The notes beneath the pieces were generated by a model, which was not told where the DNA came from, ran no database searches, and worked only from the letters and a program-made list of their open reading frames with translations. DNA of 64,000 nucleotides from Actinomyces gerencseriae DSM 6844 (GTDB taxonomy: Bacteria; Actinomycetota; Actinomycetes; Actinomycetales; Actinomycetaceae), in NCBI RefSeq assembly GCF_000429265.1, contig NZ_AUBN01000009.1, positions 1 to 64,000 on the forward strand, written 5' to 3'. How positions within the stretch are numbered: the stretch's first letter is position 1; every line of letters begins with the position of its first letter. The translations under genes and the position numbers were made by a program. This document shows positions 10,014-18,770 of the stretch, in pieces.

Positions 10014-11183
10014 ATGTCTGAGAACTCGGCCGATGCTCCCACGCCCAGCTCCCTCGAGACGCCCCTGGCGCGCTCCGCCGCCGTTGCCGTTCCCGGAGCC
10101 GATGCCCTCGCCGGTCGCTTCCCTCTGACTCCCGGAGCCGATGCCGTTGACGAGGCCGAGCGTGCGCGGATCCTGGCCGATCTCCATTTCGGCAGCGTTT
10201 TCACCGATCACATGGCGCACGCCCGCTGGACGCGGGGCGTGGGGTGGACCAACCACGAGGTCATGGCATACGGGGAGATCGCCCTGTCTCCGGCCGCTGC
10301 TGTTCTGCACTACGGTCAGGAGGTCTTCGAGGGGATCAAGGCCTACCGTCACGCCGACGGCAGCATATGGACGTTCCGGCCGCGTTATAACGCGGCTCGG
10401 TTCAACGTCTCCGCCCGTCGTCTGGCGCTGCCCGAGCTGCCTGAGGAGGATTTCGTCGCCTCGCTGGTGGACCTCGTGCGCGCCGACGCCCAGTGGGTCC
10501 CCTCGGGTGACGGCGAGTCCCTCTATCTGCGTCCCTTCGCCTTCGCCTCGGAGGCCTTCCTGGGCGTGCACGCCGCCAACGTCGTGGATTACTACGTCAT
10601 CGCCTCCCCCTCGGGCGCCTACTTCACCGGTGGTCTGAAGCCCATCAGCATCTGGGTCACTCAGAACTACCACCGTGCGGGGCGCGGAGGCACTGGGTTC
10701 GCCAAGACAGGCGGCAACTACGCGTCCTCGCTCCTGCCCCAGGAGGAGGCGGATGCCAAGGGCTGTGATCAGGTCTGCTTCCTCGACGACGTCACCGAGC
10801 GCAACCTCGAGGAGCTCGGCGGCATGAACATCATGATCGTCGATGACGACGGAACGGTGCGCACTCCTCATCTGACGGGCACGATCCTGGAGGGCAGCAC
10901 CCGTTCAGCGATCATCCGTCTGCTCACCGACGCCGGTCGGCGGGTCGTGGAGGATACCGTCAGTCTTGAGGGACTGTTGAGCGACATCCGCTCCGGGAAG
11001 GTGCGTGAAGTCTTCGCCTGCGGGACAGCAGCCGTCGTTGTGCCATTGGGGCGTCTCAAGGGCGAGGGGTTCGACGTGACGATCGACGGCAGCGAGGTCA
11101 CCAGTCAGGTCCACGACCGCCTCACCGGCATCCAGTACGGCACCTATGAGGATCCGCACAATTGGATGTACCGACTCGCGTGA
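10014..11183 (+). CDS. ilvE: Branched-chain amino acid aminotransferase
   Basis: This 389-residue PLP enzyme (fold type IV) catalyses the last step of Val, Leu and Ile synthesis and the first step of their degradation. The motifs HYGQEVFEGIKAYRHADGS and RFNVSARRLALPELPEEDF are seen. The Schiff-base Lys lies in GTGFAKTGGNYASSL, and ERNLEELGGMNIMIV is typical of the family. ATG 10014 is taken as the start because it gives the usual N-terminus; an in-frame extension back to 9897 has no similarity. Downstream, a short hairpin surrounds the stop codon. Confidence 0.95.
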   Translation: MSENSADAPTPSSLETPLARSAAVAVPGADALAGRFPLTPGADAVDEAERARILADLHFGSVFTDHMAHARWTRGVGWTNHEVMAYGEIALSPAAAVLHYGQEVFEGIKAYRHADGSIWTFRPRYNAARFNVSARRLALPELPEEDFVASLVDLVRADAQWVPSGDGESLYLRPFAFASEAFLGVHAANVVDYYVIASPSGAYFTGGLKPISIWVTQNYHRAGRGGTGFAKTGGNYASSLLPQEEADAKGCDQVCFLDDVTERNLEELGGMNIMIVDDDGTVRTPHLTGTILEGSTRSAIIRLLTDAGRRVVEDTVSLEGLLSDIRSGKVREVFACGTAAVVVPLGRLKGEGFDVTIDGSEVTSQVHDRLTGIQYGTYEDPHNWMYRLA

Positions 11184-11197
11184 CTTCTACGAGTCGG
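11171..11197 (+). terminator. Hairpin spanning the ilvE stop codon
   Basis: CCGACTCG (11171-11178) pairs perfectly with CGAGTCGG (11190-11197) around an 11-nt loop that contains the ilvE TGA at 11181-11183. It may act as a terminator or mRNA 3'-end stabiliser. There is no T-run, so the role is inference. Confidence 0.4.
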
Positions 11198-11316
11198 ACG
11201 GGAGCTCCTCCGACGGAGAGCTACGGGGCGGCAGTGACCAACACGTAACCTGATTGATGCGATTCGGCGTGCGAGGCTGGTTCCTGGGCGCCGCGAACAG
11301 GTGATTGCATAGGGCC

Positions 11317-12438
11317 ATGACTGACACCACCCCGCGTCATCCCTCCCCATCGGCCGCCACGCCTCTGGAGCCCGCCGATCCTCCCGTACCGGTCACCGAC
11401 GGTGCCACCGTCCCCCGTCGGTTCGGTCGCGGCTGGAGACTCGTTCTGTTCTCCGTACTGGGAGTGGTCCTGGTTCTCGTCGTGGGGACCGCCGCCGCCG
11501 GCCTTTGGGTCAGGCATGCACTGGGCAACAACGTGGAGACCTTCGCCGATCCCTTCGCGGGGCTAGCCACACGTGCGCCGCAGCAGGCGGTTCAGAAGGG
11601 GCAGAAGCCTGCTACGAACTTCCTCGTGCTCGGATCGGACTCGCGTATCAGCGCGGGCGACCCCTCTCAGTGGGAAATCGGCGCCCAGCGCACCGATGCG
11701 ATCATGATCGTGCAGGTCAGCGGAGACCGGAAGAGGGTGTCGGTGATGTCCATTCCGCGTGACTCCTGGGTGGATGTCCCCGGCCATGGGCAGGCCAAGA
11801 TCAATGCTGCCTACGCTTATGGCGGGCCTTCTTTGACGATTCAGACCGTTGAGCAGCTCACCGGTATCCACATTGATCACTTCGTCATCGCGGATTTCGA
11901 ATCATTCAAGAATCTGACCGATGAGATCGGCGGTGTGACGATCAATCTGAAGACTCCGCAGACTCTCGCGGGAACTGAGTTCAATGCCGGGGCCCAGTTG
12001 CTCGACGGTGAGCAGGCTCTTGCTTATACGCGGGAGCGCAAGACGCTGCCGAACGGGGACTTCGACAGGGTCAATCGGCAGCAGGCGTGGATGCGGGCCA
12101 TCGTGGCGCAGGCTCTGAGCAACAGCACCCTGTCGAGTCCGTCGAAGCTGTACTCCTTCCTGCACGCGGTCACAGGCACCATGGCGGTGGATGAGGGATT
12201 CACGATTGATGACATGCAGAGCCTGGCCCTGGAGATGCGGAGCCTGCGTTCCAAGGACATCAGCTTTATGACCGCGCCGACTGCGGGGACCGGCATGTCC
12301 AATGATGGGCAATCAATTGTCAACCTCGATCCGGATGCGGATGCGGCGCTCTTCGAGGCTTTCGCCGGCGACACCGTCGAGGAGTATCTGGGTGCTAATC
12401 CTGAGGCCGTCAAGCTGCTTCCGGCCACAGTGAACTGA
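11317..12438 (+). CDS. LytR-CpsA-Psr (LCP) family cell-wall ligase
   Basis: This 373-residue type II membrane protein has a Pro-rich cytoplasmic N-terminus, one transmembrane segment at about residues 42-64 (LVLFSVLGVVLVLVVGTAA), then an extracellular LCP domain. The domain has NFLVLGSDSR, RTDAIMIVQVSGD, SVMSIPRDSWVDVPGHG, KINAAYAYGG and AYTRERKTLPNGDFDRVNRQQ, the Arg/Asp set that binds polyprenyl pyrophosphate. LCP proteins attach wall polymers to peptidoglycan. ATG at 11317 is preferred over a TTG at 11305. It stands at the head of the polysaccharide locus, so it is the likely ligase for that polymer (inference). Confidence 0.93.
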   Translation: MTDTTPRHPSPSAATPLEPADPPVPVTDGATVPRRFGRGWRLVLFSVLGVVLVLVVGTAAAGLWVRHALGNNVETFADPFAGLATRAPQQAVQKGQKPATNFLVLGSDSRISAGDPSQWEIGAQRTDAIMIVQVSGDRKRVSVMSIPRDSWVDVPGHGQAKINAAYAYGGPSLTIQTVEQLTGIHIDHFVIADFESFKNLTDEIGGVTINLKTPQTLAGTEFNAGAQLLDGEQALAYTRERKTLPNGDFDRVNRQQAWMRAIVAQALSNSTLSSPSKLYSFLHAVTGTMAVDEGFTIDDMQSLALEMRSLRSKDISFMTAPTAGTGMSNDGQSIVNLDPDADAALFEAFAGDTVEEYLGANPEAVKLLPATVN

Positions 12439-12680
12439 ACGAGATCGATGACCATTTTCCTTGCGGCGCCGAGGCTCCGATCATCGGTTGCCGGGTGTCT
12501 ATTTTTTGTATAAGCGTCCAGGAGTATTCGACGGCGCGGTCAATTGTTATACCCCTGCAACGCCCCGGGCCCCGCCTCCGATCGCCGCTCCCATGTCCGA
12601 CCTATACTCTGGATATCATCAAGAATCAGGCGTGCGACTGTGCCCATCCCATGACTACAAGACTCTGCGAGGGACGAGAA

Positions 12681-13829
12681 ATGGCTGAAAGCGACCGGAG
12701 GCGCGCGGTTGGGACGAGAAAAAGTCCGAACGTGGCTATGCTCACCCTGCACAACGTCAGGAACTATGGGTCGGTACTGCAGGCATTCGCCACCCAGAGG
12801 CTGATCGAGAATGCCGGTGCGCAGTGCACGGTGATCGATTTTCGACGCCAGGGGATAGGGGATGACGCTGCGAGCTACCTTTCGGGAAGCCGATATTCTC
12901 GCATTCCGTTGGCTCCGCGGATATACGCCGCGGTGCGGGGGCGTGATGCCCGGAGACGATCACTGGTGTTTCGCGACTTTATTGCGAGAAGGGTGCACTT
13001 GACCTCCGAGCACTATGGTTGCTTCGAGGATCTCGATCGAATTCCGTTTCAGGAATACGAGGCCTATTGTGTGGGTTCCGATCAAGTGTGGAATATCGAT
13101 TACAATCGTGATAACCGCCCGTTCTACTTGTCCTTCCTTCCCGACGGCGCCCGTCGTTTCTCCTTCTCCTCGTCCATCGGGATGGTTGCATTCCCGAAAA
13201 GCGAGGAGGGGCGTGCGAAGGAAGCCCTCTCGCTCTTCAGCGGATTGTCGGTGAGGGAGGCGCGGGCGTATGAATATCTTACGTCGCTCGGTCTCCAGGC
13301 CGAACAGCACGTGGATCCGACCCTGGCTCTTCCCGATGATTACTGGAATAGGATCGCATCCGCACCCATCGTGGACAGGCCATACATCGCGGTCTATCAA
13401 CTCAATCGTAATCCTCTGCTCGTGGACGCAGCAACTCGCATGGCAAGAAGAACCGGATTGCCCATGGTGAGGATCGATTACTGGCCGACTATGCGCATGC
13501 CCAGCGTCAGGAGTTATGTGACGCCTCCTGTGGAAGACTTCCTCAGCCTGCTCAAGAACGCCGAGTTCGTGATGACGGACTCTTTCCACGGCATTGCTTT
13601 CTCCCACATATTCGAGACGCAGTTCGCCGCCGTGCCTCCTTCCCGGTACGGTGGTCGTATCCTATCGCTTCTTAACCTTCTGGGAACCGATGGGAATCTT
13701 ATAAAATCGGTCGGTCAGATTGATGATATCGCTCTTCAATGGGGAAGTCTCTCTTTTGATCGTCAGCGCCTCGATCACGAGCGCCAGCGTGCCTCGGAAT
13801 ATCTGCACTCACAGGTCTCGCGCCAGTGA
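12681..13829 (+). CDS. Polysaccharide pyruvyl transferase family protein
   Basis: This 382-residue protein matches the PS_pyruv_trans family (CsaB-like), which transfers pyruvate from PEP to a sugar to form a ketal. Hallmarks are the N-terminal MLTLHNVRNYGSVLQAFAT (glycine-rich first strand), YCVGSDQVWNIDYN, FSFSSSIGM, SVREARAYEYL, EQHVDPTLALPDDYW, and the C-terminal EFVMTDSFHGIAFSHIF with conserved DSFHG. ATG 12681 follows GAGGGACGAG; ATG 12735 is an alternative. A TATACT hexamer at 12603-12608 is a possible -10. Codon use is visibly more A/T-rich at third positions than its neighbours, suggesting acquisition. It is probably a decorating enzyme for the polymer made by this locus. Confidence 0.88.
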   Translation: MAESDRRRAVGTRKSPNVAMLTLHNVRNYGSVLQAFATQRLIENAGAQCTVIDFRRQGIGDDAASYLSGSRYSRIPLAPRIYAAVRGRDARRRSLVFRDFIARRVHLTSEHYGCFEDLDRIPFQEYEAYCVGSDQVWNIDYNRDNRPFYLSFLPDGARRFSFSSSIGMVAFPKSEEGRAKEALSLFSGLSVREARAYEYLTSLGLQAEQHVDPTLALPDDYWNRIASAPIVDRPYIAVYQLNRNPLLVDAATRMARRTGLPMVRIDYWPTMRMPSVRSYVTPPVEDFLSLLKNAEFVMTDSFHGIAFSHIFETQFAAVPPSRYGGRILSLLNLLGTDGNLIKSVGQIDDIALQWGSLSFDRQRLDHERQRASEYLHSQVSRQ

Positions 13830-14288
13830 GCGAAACGTCCTATCGGCCCGCTTCGCCTTCTCCGCATGCGCCGTCGGCGGAGACGGGCCCCGTCCTCGGG
13901 GCGCTGGGGCACCGCGTGGGGCGGCACGACTCGGTCATCAACCCGTGCCGATCCTGAAGCGGACATGGGGATGAGCCTGTGAACCTGAGGGTGCACGGCA
14001 GGCGCGGTGCGGGCGACGGCCTCCTTCGGGCCGTTGCCGAGCGTGACGCGGGTGAGCCGGATGGTGGATCCGGGAACGCCAGGAGTGGCACGATAGGGCA
14101 GTGGGCGGCGCCCGCCGGCTGATGCATCGGATTCCGCAATGAACTCCTTCCTGCTGGCCGGCCCTTCGTGTGTCATCCGCTGATACATCCTCGGATCCCG
14201 CCTCCTCCGACGATCACTCGTCACCGGACAGCACAGGCCCGGTGAAAGAGTCTAGAAGTTCCCTGCATGCATGAATGGAGTGATAGGA
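13830..14288 (+). other. 459-bp gap without a supported gene
   Basis: This lies between the pyruvyltransferase and nitroreductase genes. Both strands have open frames, but their products are Arg/Pro-rich with no recognisable motif. A hairpin around GGCGACGG/CCGTTGCC near 14014-14040 is the only structure seen. It may be a remnant of a lost gene; nothing is identifiable. Confidence 0.5.
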
Positions 14289-15260
14289 ATGGTGGTGCTG
14301 AAATCGTGGGTGAAGGCTCACAGCCCGGCGCTCGCGGCGCGACTGTACAGGAGGTTCGCCACTGTACGGGAGTATCTGCGGGACTTTCGCGACTACGCCC
14401 GGTCCACGGACTGGGAGGCTGGAAGCACGGGACGTCGACGCCGCCCTGAGATCGATCAGGTGGAGTGCGCCTCATCGAGGCTGATCATCGCTTCTCACGG
14501 ATTGGAGAAGGGGGCGGCGCTGCCGCGGGTGCGCCGCCCCTTCGGCATTGCGCGGCGGCAGGAGATCGAGGGCGTCCTCGGGTCGCCTGCGCAGATCAAG
14601 CTGCTGCCGACTTGGTTGGTCGAGGCTTCCCGATCCGCGCTCCGGCAGCATGCCGAGTTCAACGCCACGGGTGCGGTCGGCGACGACCTGACTCCGGTGG
14701 GACCGACGCGTACGATTGCGTATTCCGCGGAGCAGGTCGAGGAGTTCGTGTCGGCCAGGCATTCGGTGCGGAACTTCGACACCGCTCGCCCTGTTGCCCG
14801 CGATCTGCTTGTCGAGGCGGTGCGCATCGCTGGGCGCACCCCGTCGGTATGCAATCGTCGATCGTATCGTGCCCACCTCGTCGATGAGCGCGGGGCCATT
14901 GACCGGGCGCTTGAGCTTCAGAACGGCAATGCGGGTTTCCGGGGCAGTATTCCCGCCCTCTTCATCGTCACCGAACGGCGCTCGGCGTTCGTGGGAGCCG
15001 GTGAGCGGAATCAGCGCTGGATCGACGGCGGGCTGTTCGCGATGACCCTGGTATGGGTTCTCCACGGGCTGGGGCTGGAGACTTGCTTCCTCAATTGGTC
15101 TCAGCGCAATGCCGTTTCCGACGAGTTGCGCAGACGTATGGGAATCAGCGCCTGTGAGGACATCATCGTCATGATCGCGGTGGGCCATGCTGCATCGGGA
15201 TATCGTGTCGCGCGTTCATTGACCCGTCCTCTGGACGACATACTCGAGATTCACGGCTGA
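14289..15260 (+). CDS. Nitroreductase family protein of the polysaccharide locus
   Basis: This 323-residue protein has a C-terminal nitroreductase-like flavin fold (about 145-320). It shows VEEFVSARHSVRNFDTARPV, TPSVCNRRSYRAHLV, DGGLFAMTLVWVLHGLGLETCFLN and the final IVMIAVGHAASGYRVARSLTRPL. The N-terminal 130 residues contain SSRLIIASHGLEKGAALPR, a segment seen in nitroreductase-like proteins encoded in exopolysaccharide clusters. The start is ATG 14289 with GGAG upstream; ATG 14271 is possible. It ends 3 nt before the flippase start, so the two are coupled. The reaction is unknown; a redox step on a precursor sugar is a guess. Confidence 0.8.
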   Translation: MVVLKSWVKAHSPALAARLYRRFATVREYLRDFRDYARSTDWEAGSTGRRRRPEIDQVECASSRLIIASHGLEKGAALPRVRRPFGIARRQEIEGVLGSPAQIKLLPTWLVEASRSALRQHAEFNATGAVGDDLTPVGPTRTIAYSAEQVEEFVSARHSVRNFDTARPVARDLLVEAVRIAGRTPSVCNRRSYRAHLVDERGAIDRALELQNGNAGFRGSIPALFIVTERRSAFVGAGERNQRWIDGGLFAMTLVWVLHGLGLETCFLNWSQRNAVSDELRRRMGISACEDIIVMIAVGHAASGYRVARSLTRPLDDILEIHG

Positions 15261-15263
15261 CCG

Positions 15264-16520
15264 GTGGTTGTGGTGCGCGCGGCGTTCAAAGGAGAGCGGA
15301 TCGGACGAGCACTGGTCATGCTCGGAACCTTCATGGGCCCGCTGTCGCAGTGGTTCGTGTTCTGGCTGCTCGCCAGATCGGGGGGGCCGCGAGCACCGGG
15401 GGAGTTCGCCACCATCATGGCCTATGCCACGCCGGTCTTCGTCGCATCCGGATGGGGGCTGCGAAGCACGTGCATCACCCTCCGGGAAGAACATCCGTTC
15501 CCGGCGTTCCTGAAGTTGCGGATTCTGGGGCTCGGGGTCGGCCTCGGGCTGATCGTCGGCATTGGTGTCCTCTTGGGACTGCATCCCATTCTCGTCGGGG
15601 CGGTTGCGGTCATGAAGATCGCCGATGGGGTTCTCGACCTGCTGTACGCACCACTGCAGAAGAATGAGGATCTCCTGTCCTTCGGGATGCTCATGGTGCT
15701 CAATGGAATCGTCACCGCGTTCGGGGCCCTGGTGCTCGCCATGTGCAGCAGCTCGCCAGGAGTCATCGTGCTGGGCTCATCACTGGGATCCGTCGTCACC
15801 ATGGTCGTGTCGATACCGGTTGTCCGCGCTCGTACTGGACGGGGCGGCGGAAAGACGCCGGAGGGGCGCAGCGGAGAGCTCGCGCATCTGATCGCAGTAT
15901 CGTCTCCTGTGGCTGTTTGGCAGGTGCTGGCGGTACTCGGGGCGAATCTGCCGACGTGGATCGTGTCGTTGATGGGGACGTCGGCGGATGTCGGAAGGTT
16001 CTCCGGAGCCGCCTACATCCTGACAGTCGGGTCGTTGCTGGGAGCCTCGCTCAACTCGATGTATATCGGGAAGTACCGGACCGTGGTAGCGCGTTCGGGG
16101 TCCGCGGAGCTTGTTCCCATCGCCGCCGATGCTGTGAAAAGAATTGTTCTCGGTGGAGTCGCCGCATCAGTCGTCGTGTTCGTCGCGGGAGTCGATGCGT
16201 TATCGATGGTGTACGGAAGCGGTTTCGAGTTCTCCCGGTCGTTCCTGGTCTGTCTCACTGCATCGGCGGTGCTGACCGCGGGGGCGCAGATCACGAATGC
16301 CGCGCTCCTGGCCTTGAATATGTATGGAGATCAGATGCTGGTCGCCATCTGCTCATTGGTGCTGAGTCTGGTTGTTATTCTTCCATTCTGGATCAGCGGG
16401 ACCGGAGGCGGTATGTGGGCCGGTGCAGCCTGCGCGGCGGTGGGGAGCGTGACTAAGATCGGCTTGTCGTGGTGGTACGTCCGAAATTCTAGGAGGCTTT
16501 TCTCGCGCAGGATCGTGTAA
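15264..16520 (+). CDS. Wzx-like polysaccharide flippase (MOP superfamily)
   Basis: This 418-residue protein has about twelve hydrophobic segments and no large soluble domain. It begins with a family-like GPLSQWFVFWLLARSGGP, and GEFATIMAYATPVFVASGWG follows the second helix. It fits the polysaccharide_synt/MATE-type exporters that flip undecaprenyl-linked oligosaccharide across the membrane. The GTG start lies 3 nt after the nitroreductase stop. It converges on the sugar transferase gene with only 14 bp between stops. The locus lacks a recognisable polymerase, so flipped units may be joined by a protein encoded elsewhere. Confidence 0.82.
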   Translation: MVVVRAAFKGERIGRALVMLGTFMGPLSQWFVFWLLARSGGPRAPGEFATIMAYATPVFVASGWGLRSTCITLREEHPFPAFLKLRILGLGVGLGLIVGIGVLLGLHPILVGAVAVMKIADGVLDLLYAPLQKNEDLLSFGMLMVLNGIVTAFGALVLAMCSSSPGVIVLGSSLGSVVTMVVSIPVVRARTGRGGGKTPEGRSGELAHLIAVSSPVAVWQVLAVLGANLPTWIVSLMGTSADVGRFSGAAYILTVGSLLGASLNSMYIGKYRTVVARSGSAELVPIAADAVKRIVLGGVAASVVVFVAGVDALSMVYGSGFEFSRSFLVCLTASAVLTAGAQITNAALLALNMYGDQMLVAICSLVLSLVVILPFWISGTGGGMWAGAACAAVGSVTKIGLSWWYVRNSRRLFSRRIV

Positions 16521-16534
16521 AAACGAGGACCTGC

Positions 16535-18103
16535 TCAGGCGGAGCCTTCCCGGGCGATCACCACTCGTAGTGTTCTGAACAGTACTCGAATATCCATGGA
16601 CAACGTCCAGTTCTCCACGTAGAACAAGTCGAACCGAAGCGCCTCCTCCCAGGTGAGGGACGAGCGGCCGTTGACCTGCCACAGGCCGGTCATGCCCGGC
16701 TTGGTCAGAAGACGGCGGGAGGCGGTGTCGTCGTATAGTTCTACCTCCGCGGGCACTTGGGGCCTGGGGCCGACCAGGCTCATCGTCCCTTCGAGAACGT
16801 TGAGAAGCTGCGGAATCTCGTCCAAGGATGTGCGCCTCAGGAGCTGGCCCACCCGCGTGATCCTCGGATCGTCGGCGACCTTGAATAGGGGCTTGTCAGA
16901 TTTCCCCTGCTGAGCGAGGAGCGCGGCGAGCTCGGCGTCGGCGTTCACATGCATTGTTCGGAATTTCCATATACGGAATTCACGACCGTTCAGACCCACT
17001 CGTGTCTGACGGAAGAATACCGGTCCGCGGTCCTCCACCCAGACGAGCGCTGGGATTATCAGCCACATCGGCGCGAGTGCGACGATGAGTGCGGCGGATA
17101 GCAGGACGTCGAATAGTCGTTTCAGGAAGAGCCTGGCGCCGTCGAAGCGCGGAACCTGAATCTCGATCAGGGCGATTCCATCGACCGGGCGCAGATGAAT
17201 GCGAGGACCAGCGACATCGAGCATGGACGGGACCATGACGAGTCGGCTCGTTGTGCCCAGCACCCAGCTGAGTCTGCGTATCTCCGACGGATTCAAGCCG
17301 GAGCCCCGTGCGATGACGACTGTGATCCCGTCGGCTCCTTCGACGGTCTCGAGTAGATAAGAGGCGTCACCGATCACGGGCGCTGCGAACTGCTCGTCGT
17401 CGGAGGGTGTCGTATTGACGTCGGATAAGAAGATACCTGAAATTGTCAGTCCCAGCTCGGGACGACGAGCGACCTCCCTGATCACGGCCGGCACCGACTC
17501 CGAGGAGCCGACGACGAACGTGGGATGGGTGAATGCCCCTTTTTTGCGTGCGTTCACAAAACCCCGGCGCGCCAGCCAGCGCCAGACGAGAAGGGAGGCC
17601 AGTCCGGTCGGCAGGGCGACTAGGAAGTAGCCGCGAGACAGCTCGACTCCGGCGAGATAGGAAACCAGGGCAAGGCCGCCGAATTCGGTGATCGTTGCCT
17701 GGAGGACACGATGGTACTCGTCGGGACCGTAGCCGAGGAGATGTTCTCTGTACGACTTCATGGCCGCCAGGAGAAACCACCAGGTGAGGGCGATTCCGGC
17801 CCCGAGCGGCATGTAGCTGGACAGTACGCCGTGGTGGATCGTGACGATGGAGGCGTCACCCGGACCGAAACGCGCGAGGTGGCTGCCGAGAATGTCAAGT
17901 GAGATGATGACGAGGTCACCGATTCTCAGAGCGCTTTGAAAGAACCTGGTCGTGGTGACGATCGTGCTTTCACGTGCCCGACGGTCGGGAGGCGACTGGT
18001 TCATGATTCGTTGATCAGCGCTATCGGTACGGGGGTCTGGAAGACTGGAGGATGAGGGACGTGGAAGCCGATGAGTCGCGGTGATGGGGGTACGGGTGTG
18101 CAT
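16535..18103 (-). CDS. Polyprenyl-phosphate sugar-1-phosphate transferase (WbaP/CpsE-like)
   Basis: This 522-residue initiating transferase moves a sugar-1-phosphate from a nucleotide sugar to undecaprenyl phosphate. The N-terminal part has about four membrane spans, then a CoA-binding-like domain ([18 protein letters not shown]). The C-terminal bacterial sugar transferase domain starts near residue 328 ([19 protein letters not shown]). It contains [51 protein letters not shown] and [25 protein letters not shown] 8 nt before ATG 18103 fixes the start, which follows the phosphatase stop directly (TAG|ATG), so translation is coupled. Third gene of the kinase-phosphatase-transferase unit. Confidence 0.94.
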   Translation of the reverse strand: MHTRTPITATHRLPRPSSSSLPDPRTDSADQRIMNQSPPDRRARESTIVTTTRFFQSALRIGDLVIISLDILGSHLARFGPGDASIVTIHHGVLSSYMPLGAGIALTWWFLLAAMKSYREHLLGYGPDEYHRVLQATITEFGGLALVSYLAGVELSRGYFLVALPTGLASLLVWRWLARRGFVNARKKGAFTHPTFVVGSSESVPAVIREVARRPELGLTISGIFLSDVNTTPSDDEQFAAPVIGDASYLLETVEGADGITVVIARGSGLNPSEIRRLSWVLGTTSRLVMVPSMLDVAGPRIHLRPVDGIALIEIQVPRFDGARLFLKRLFDVLLSAALIVALAPMWLIIPALVWVEDRGPVFFRQTRVGLNGREFRIWKFRTMHVNADAELAALLAQQGKSDKPLFKVADDPRITRVGQLLRRTSLDEIPQLLNVLEGTMSLVGPRPQVPAEVELYDDTASRRLLTKPGMTGLWQVNGRSSLTWEEALRFDLFYVENWTLSMDIRVLFRTLRVVIAREGSA

Positions 18104-18706
18104 CTATCTGTTCCTCCAGGAAACCCTGCTGGTGAGAAGGTCAAGGTTCTCCGTGATGACTCGCGCGGTTCTACGGGCTGCTTGTCGGCCACGTCCGTAC
18201 GGGTCGCTTATCCAGTCGCTCGGCTGTGCGAGCGGGCGACGCTCCATGACGGTCTCCGTCAATGTCCACCATGGGATGATGAGATGATTCGGAAAGTAGG
18301 ATAGGACCGCCCCCGTCTGCCCGAGCGCGAGTACCCGGTCAGCCGACTCGGGATAGTTCGCGAAGATCCAGTCGTGATGTTCCGGGGCGAAGACGATGAG
18401 AATGTCGGCCTTTTTTAGGATTCTCCCGTTGAGCTGTCGGGCTCGGTGACCACGAGCATCGAGTCCTAGATCCGCAGCGAGCCCTGAGAAGGAAGCATCA
18501 ATCGCGTGTCCGACCACGGCCATGGTGCCCGCTGATACGACATCGACTTCCCTCGTCGCGGGACTGGCGCCGAAGTAGCACGCGGCGAACGCCGATCGGC
18601 AGATGTTGCCCGTGCAGACGAATACAACGTGAGGCCGGTGGGGCGGATTTCCGCGAGGCGCCTGGTTATGGGTACCGATCTTGAGCCAGGGAGGTGGTTG
18701 CGTCAC
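18104..18706 (-). CDS. Low-molecular-weight protein tyrosine phosphatase (Wzb-like)
   Basis: This 200-residue protein has the LMW-PTP P-loop CTGNICRS at residues 31-38 and the general-acid Asp in WISDPYGRG near residue 166. The core is of normal size; the roughly 25 residues before VVFVCTGN are an extension. Such enzymes dephosphorylate the cognate tyrosine autokinase and so set polymer export and chain length. It lies 64 nt after the kinase gene and abuts the sugar transferase gene, forming the expected kinase/phosphatase pair. Confidence 0.92.
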   Translation of the reverse strand: MTQPPPWLKIGTHNQAPRGNPPHRPHVVFVCTGNICRSAFAACYFGASPATREVDVVSAGTMAVVGHAIDASFSGLAADLGLDARGHRARQLNGRILKKADILIVFAPEHHDWIFANYPESADRVLALGQTGAVLSYFPNHLIIPWWTLTETVMERRPLAQPSDWISDPYGRGRQAARRTARVITENLDLLTSRVSWRNR

Positions 18707-18770
18707 TGTGCTCTACAGTCCTTCGCGGAGGGGCCCGGAAAAATTGTAGAAGGTCTTCCCCGGAACATCG

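Noticed and set aside
13775-14224. A 149-codon minus-strand frame between the pyruvyltransferase and nitroreductase genes
   Set aside because: It overlaps the 3' end of the pyruvyltransferase, is Arg-rich and has no recognisable domain.
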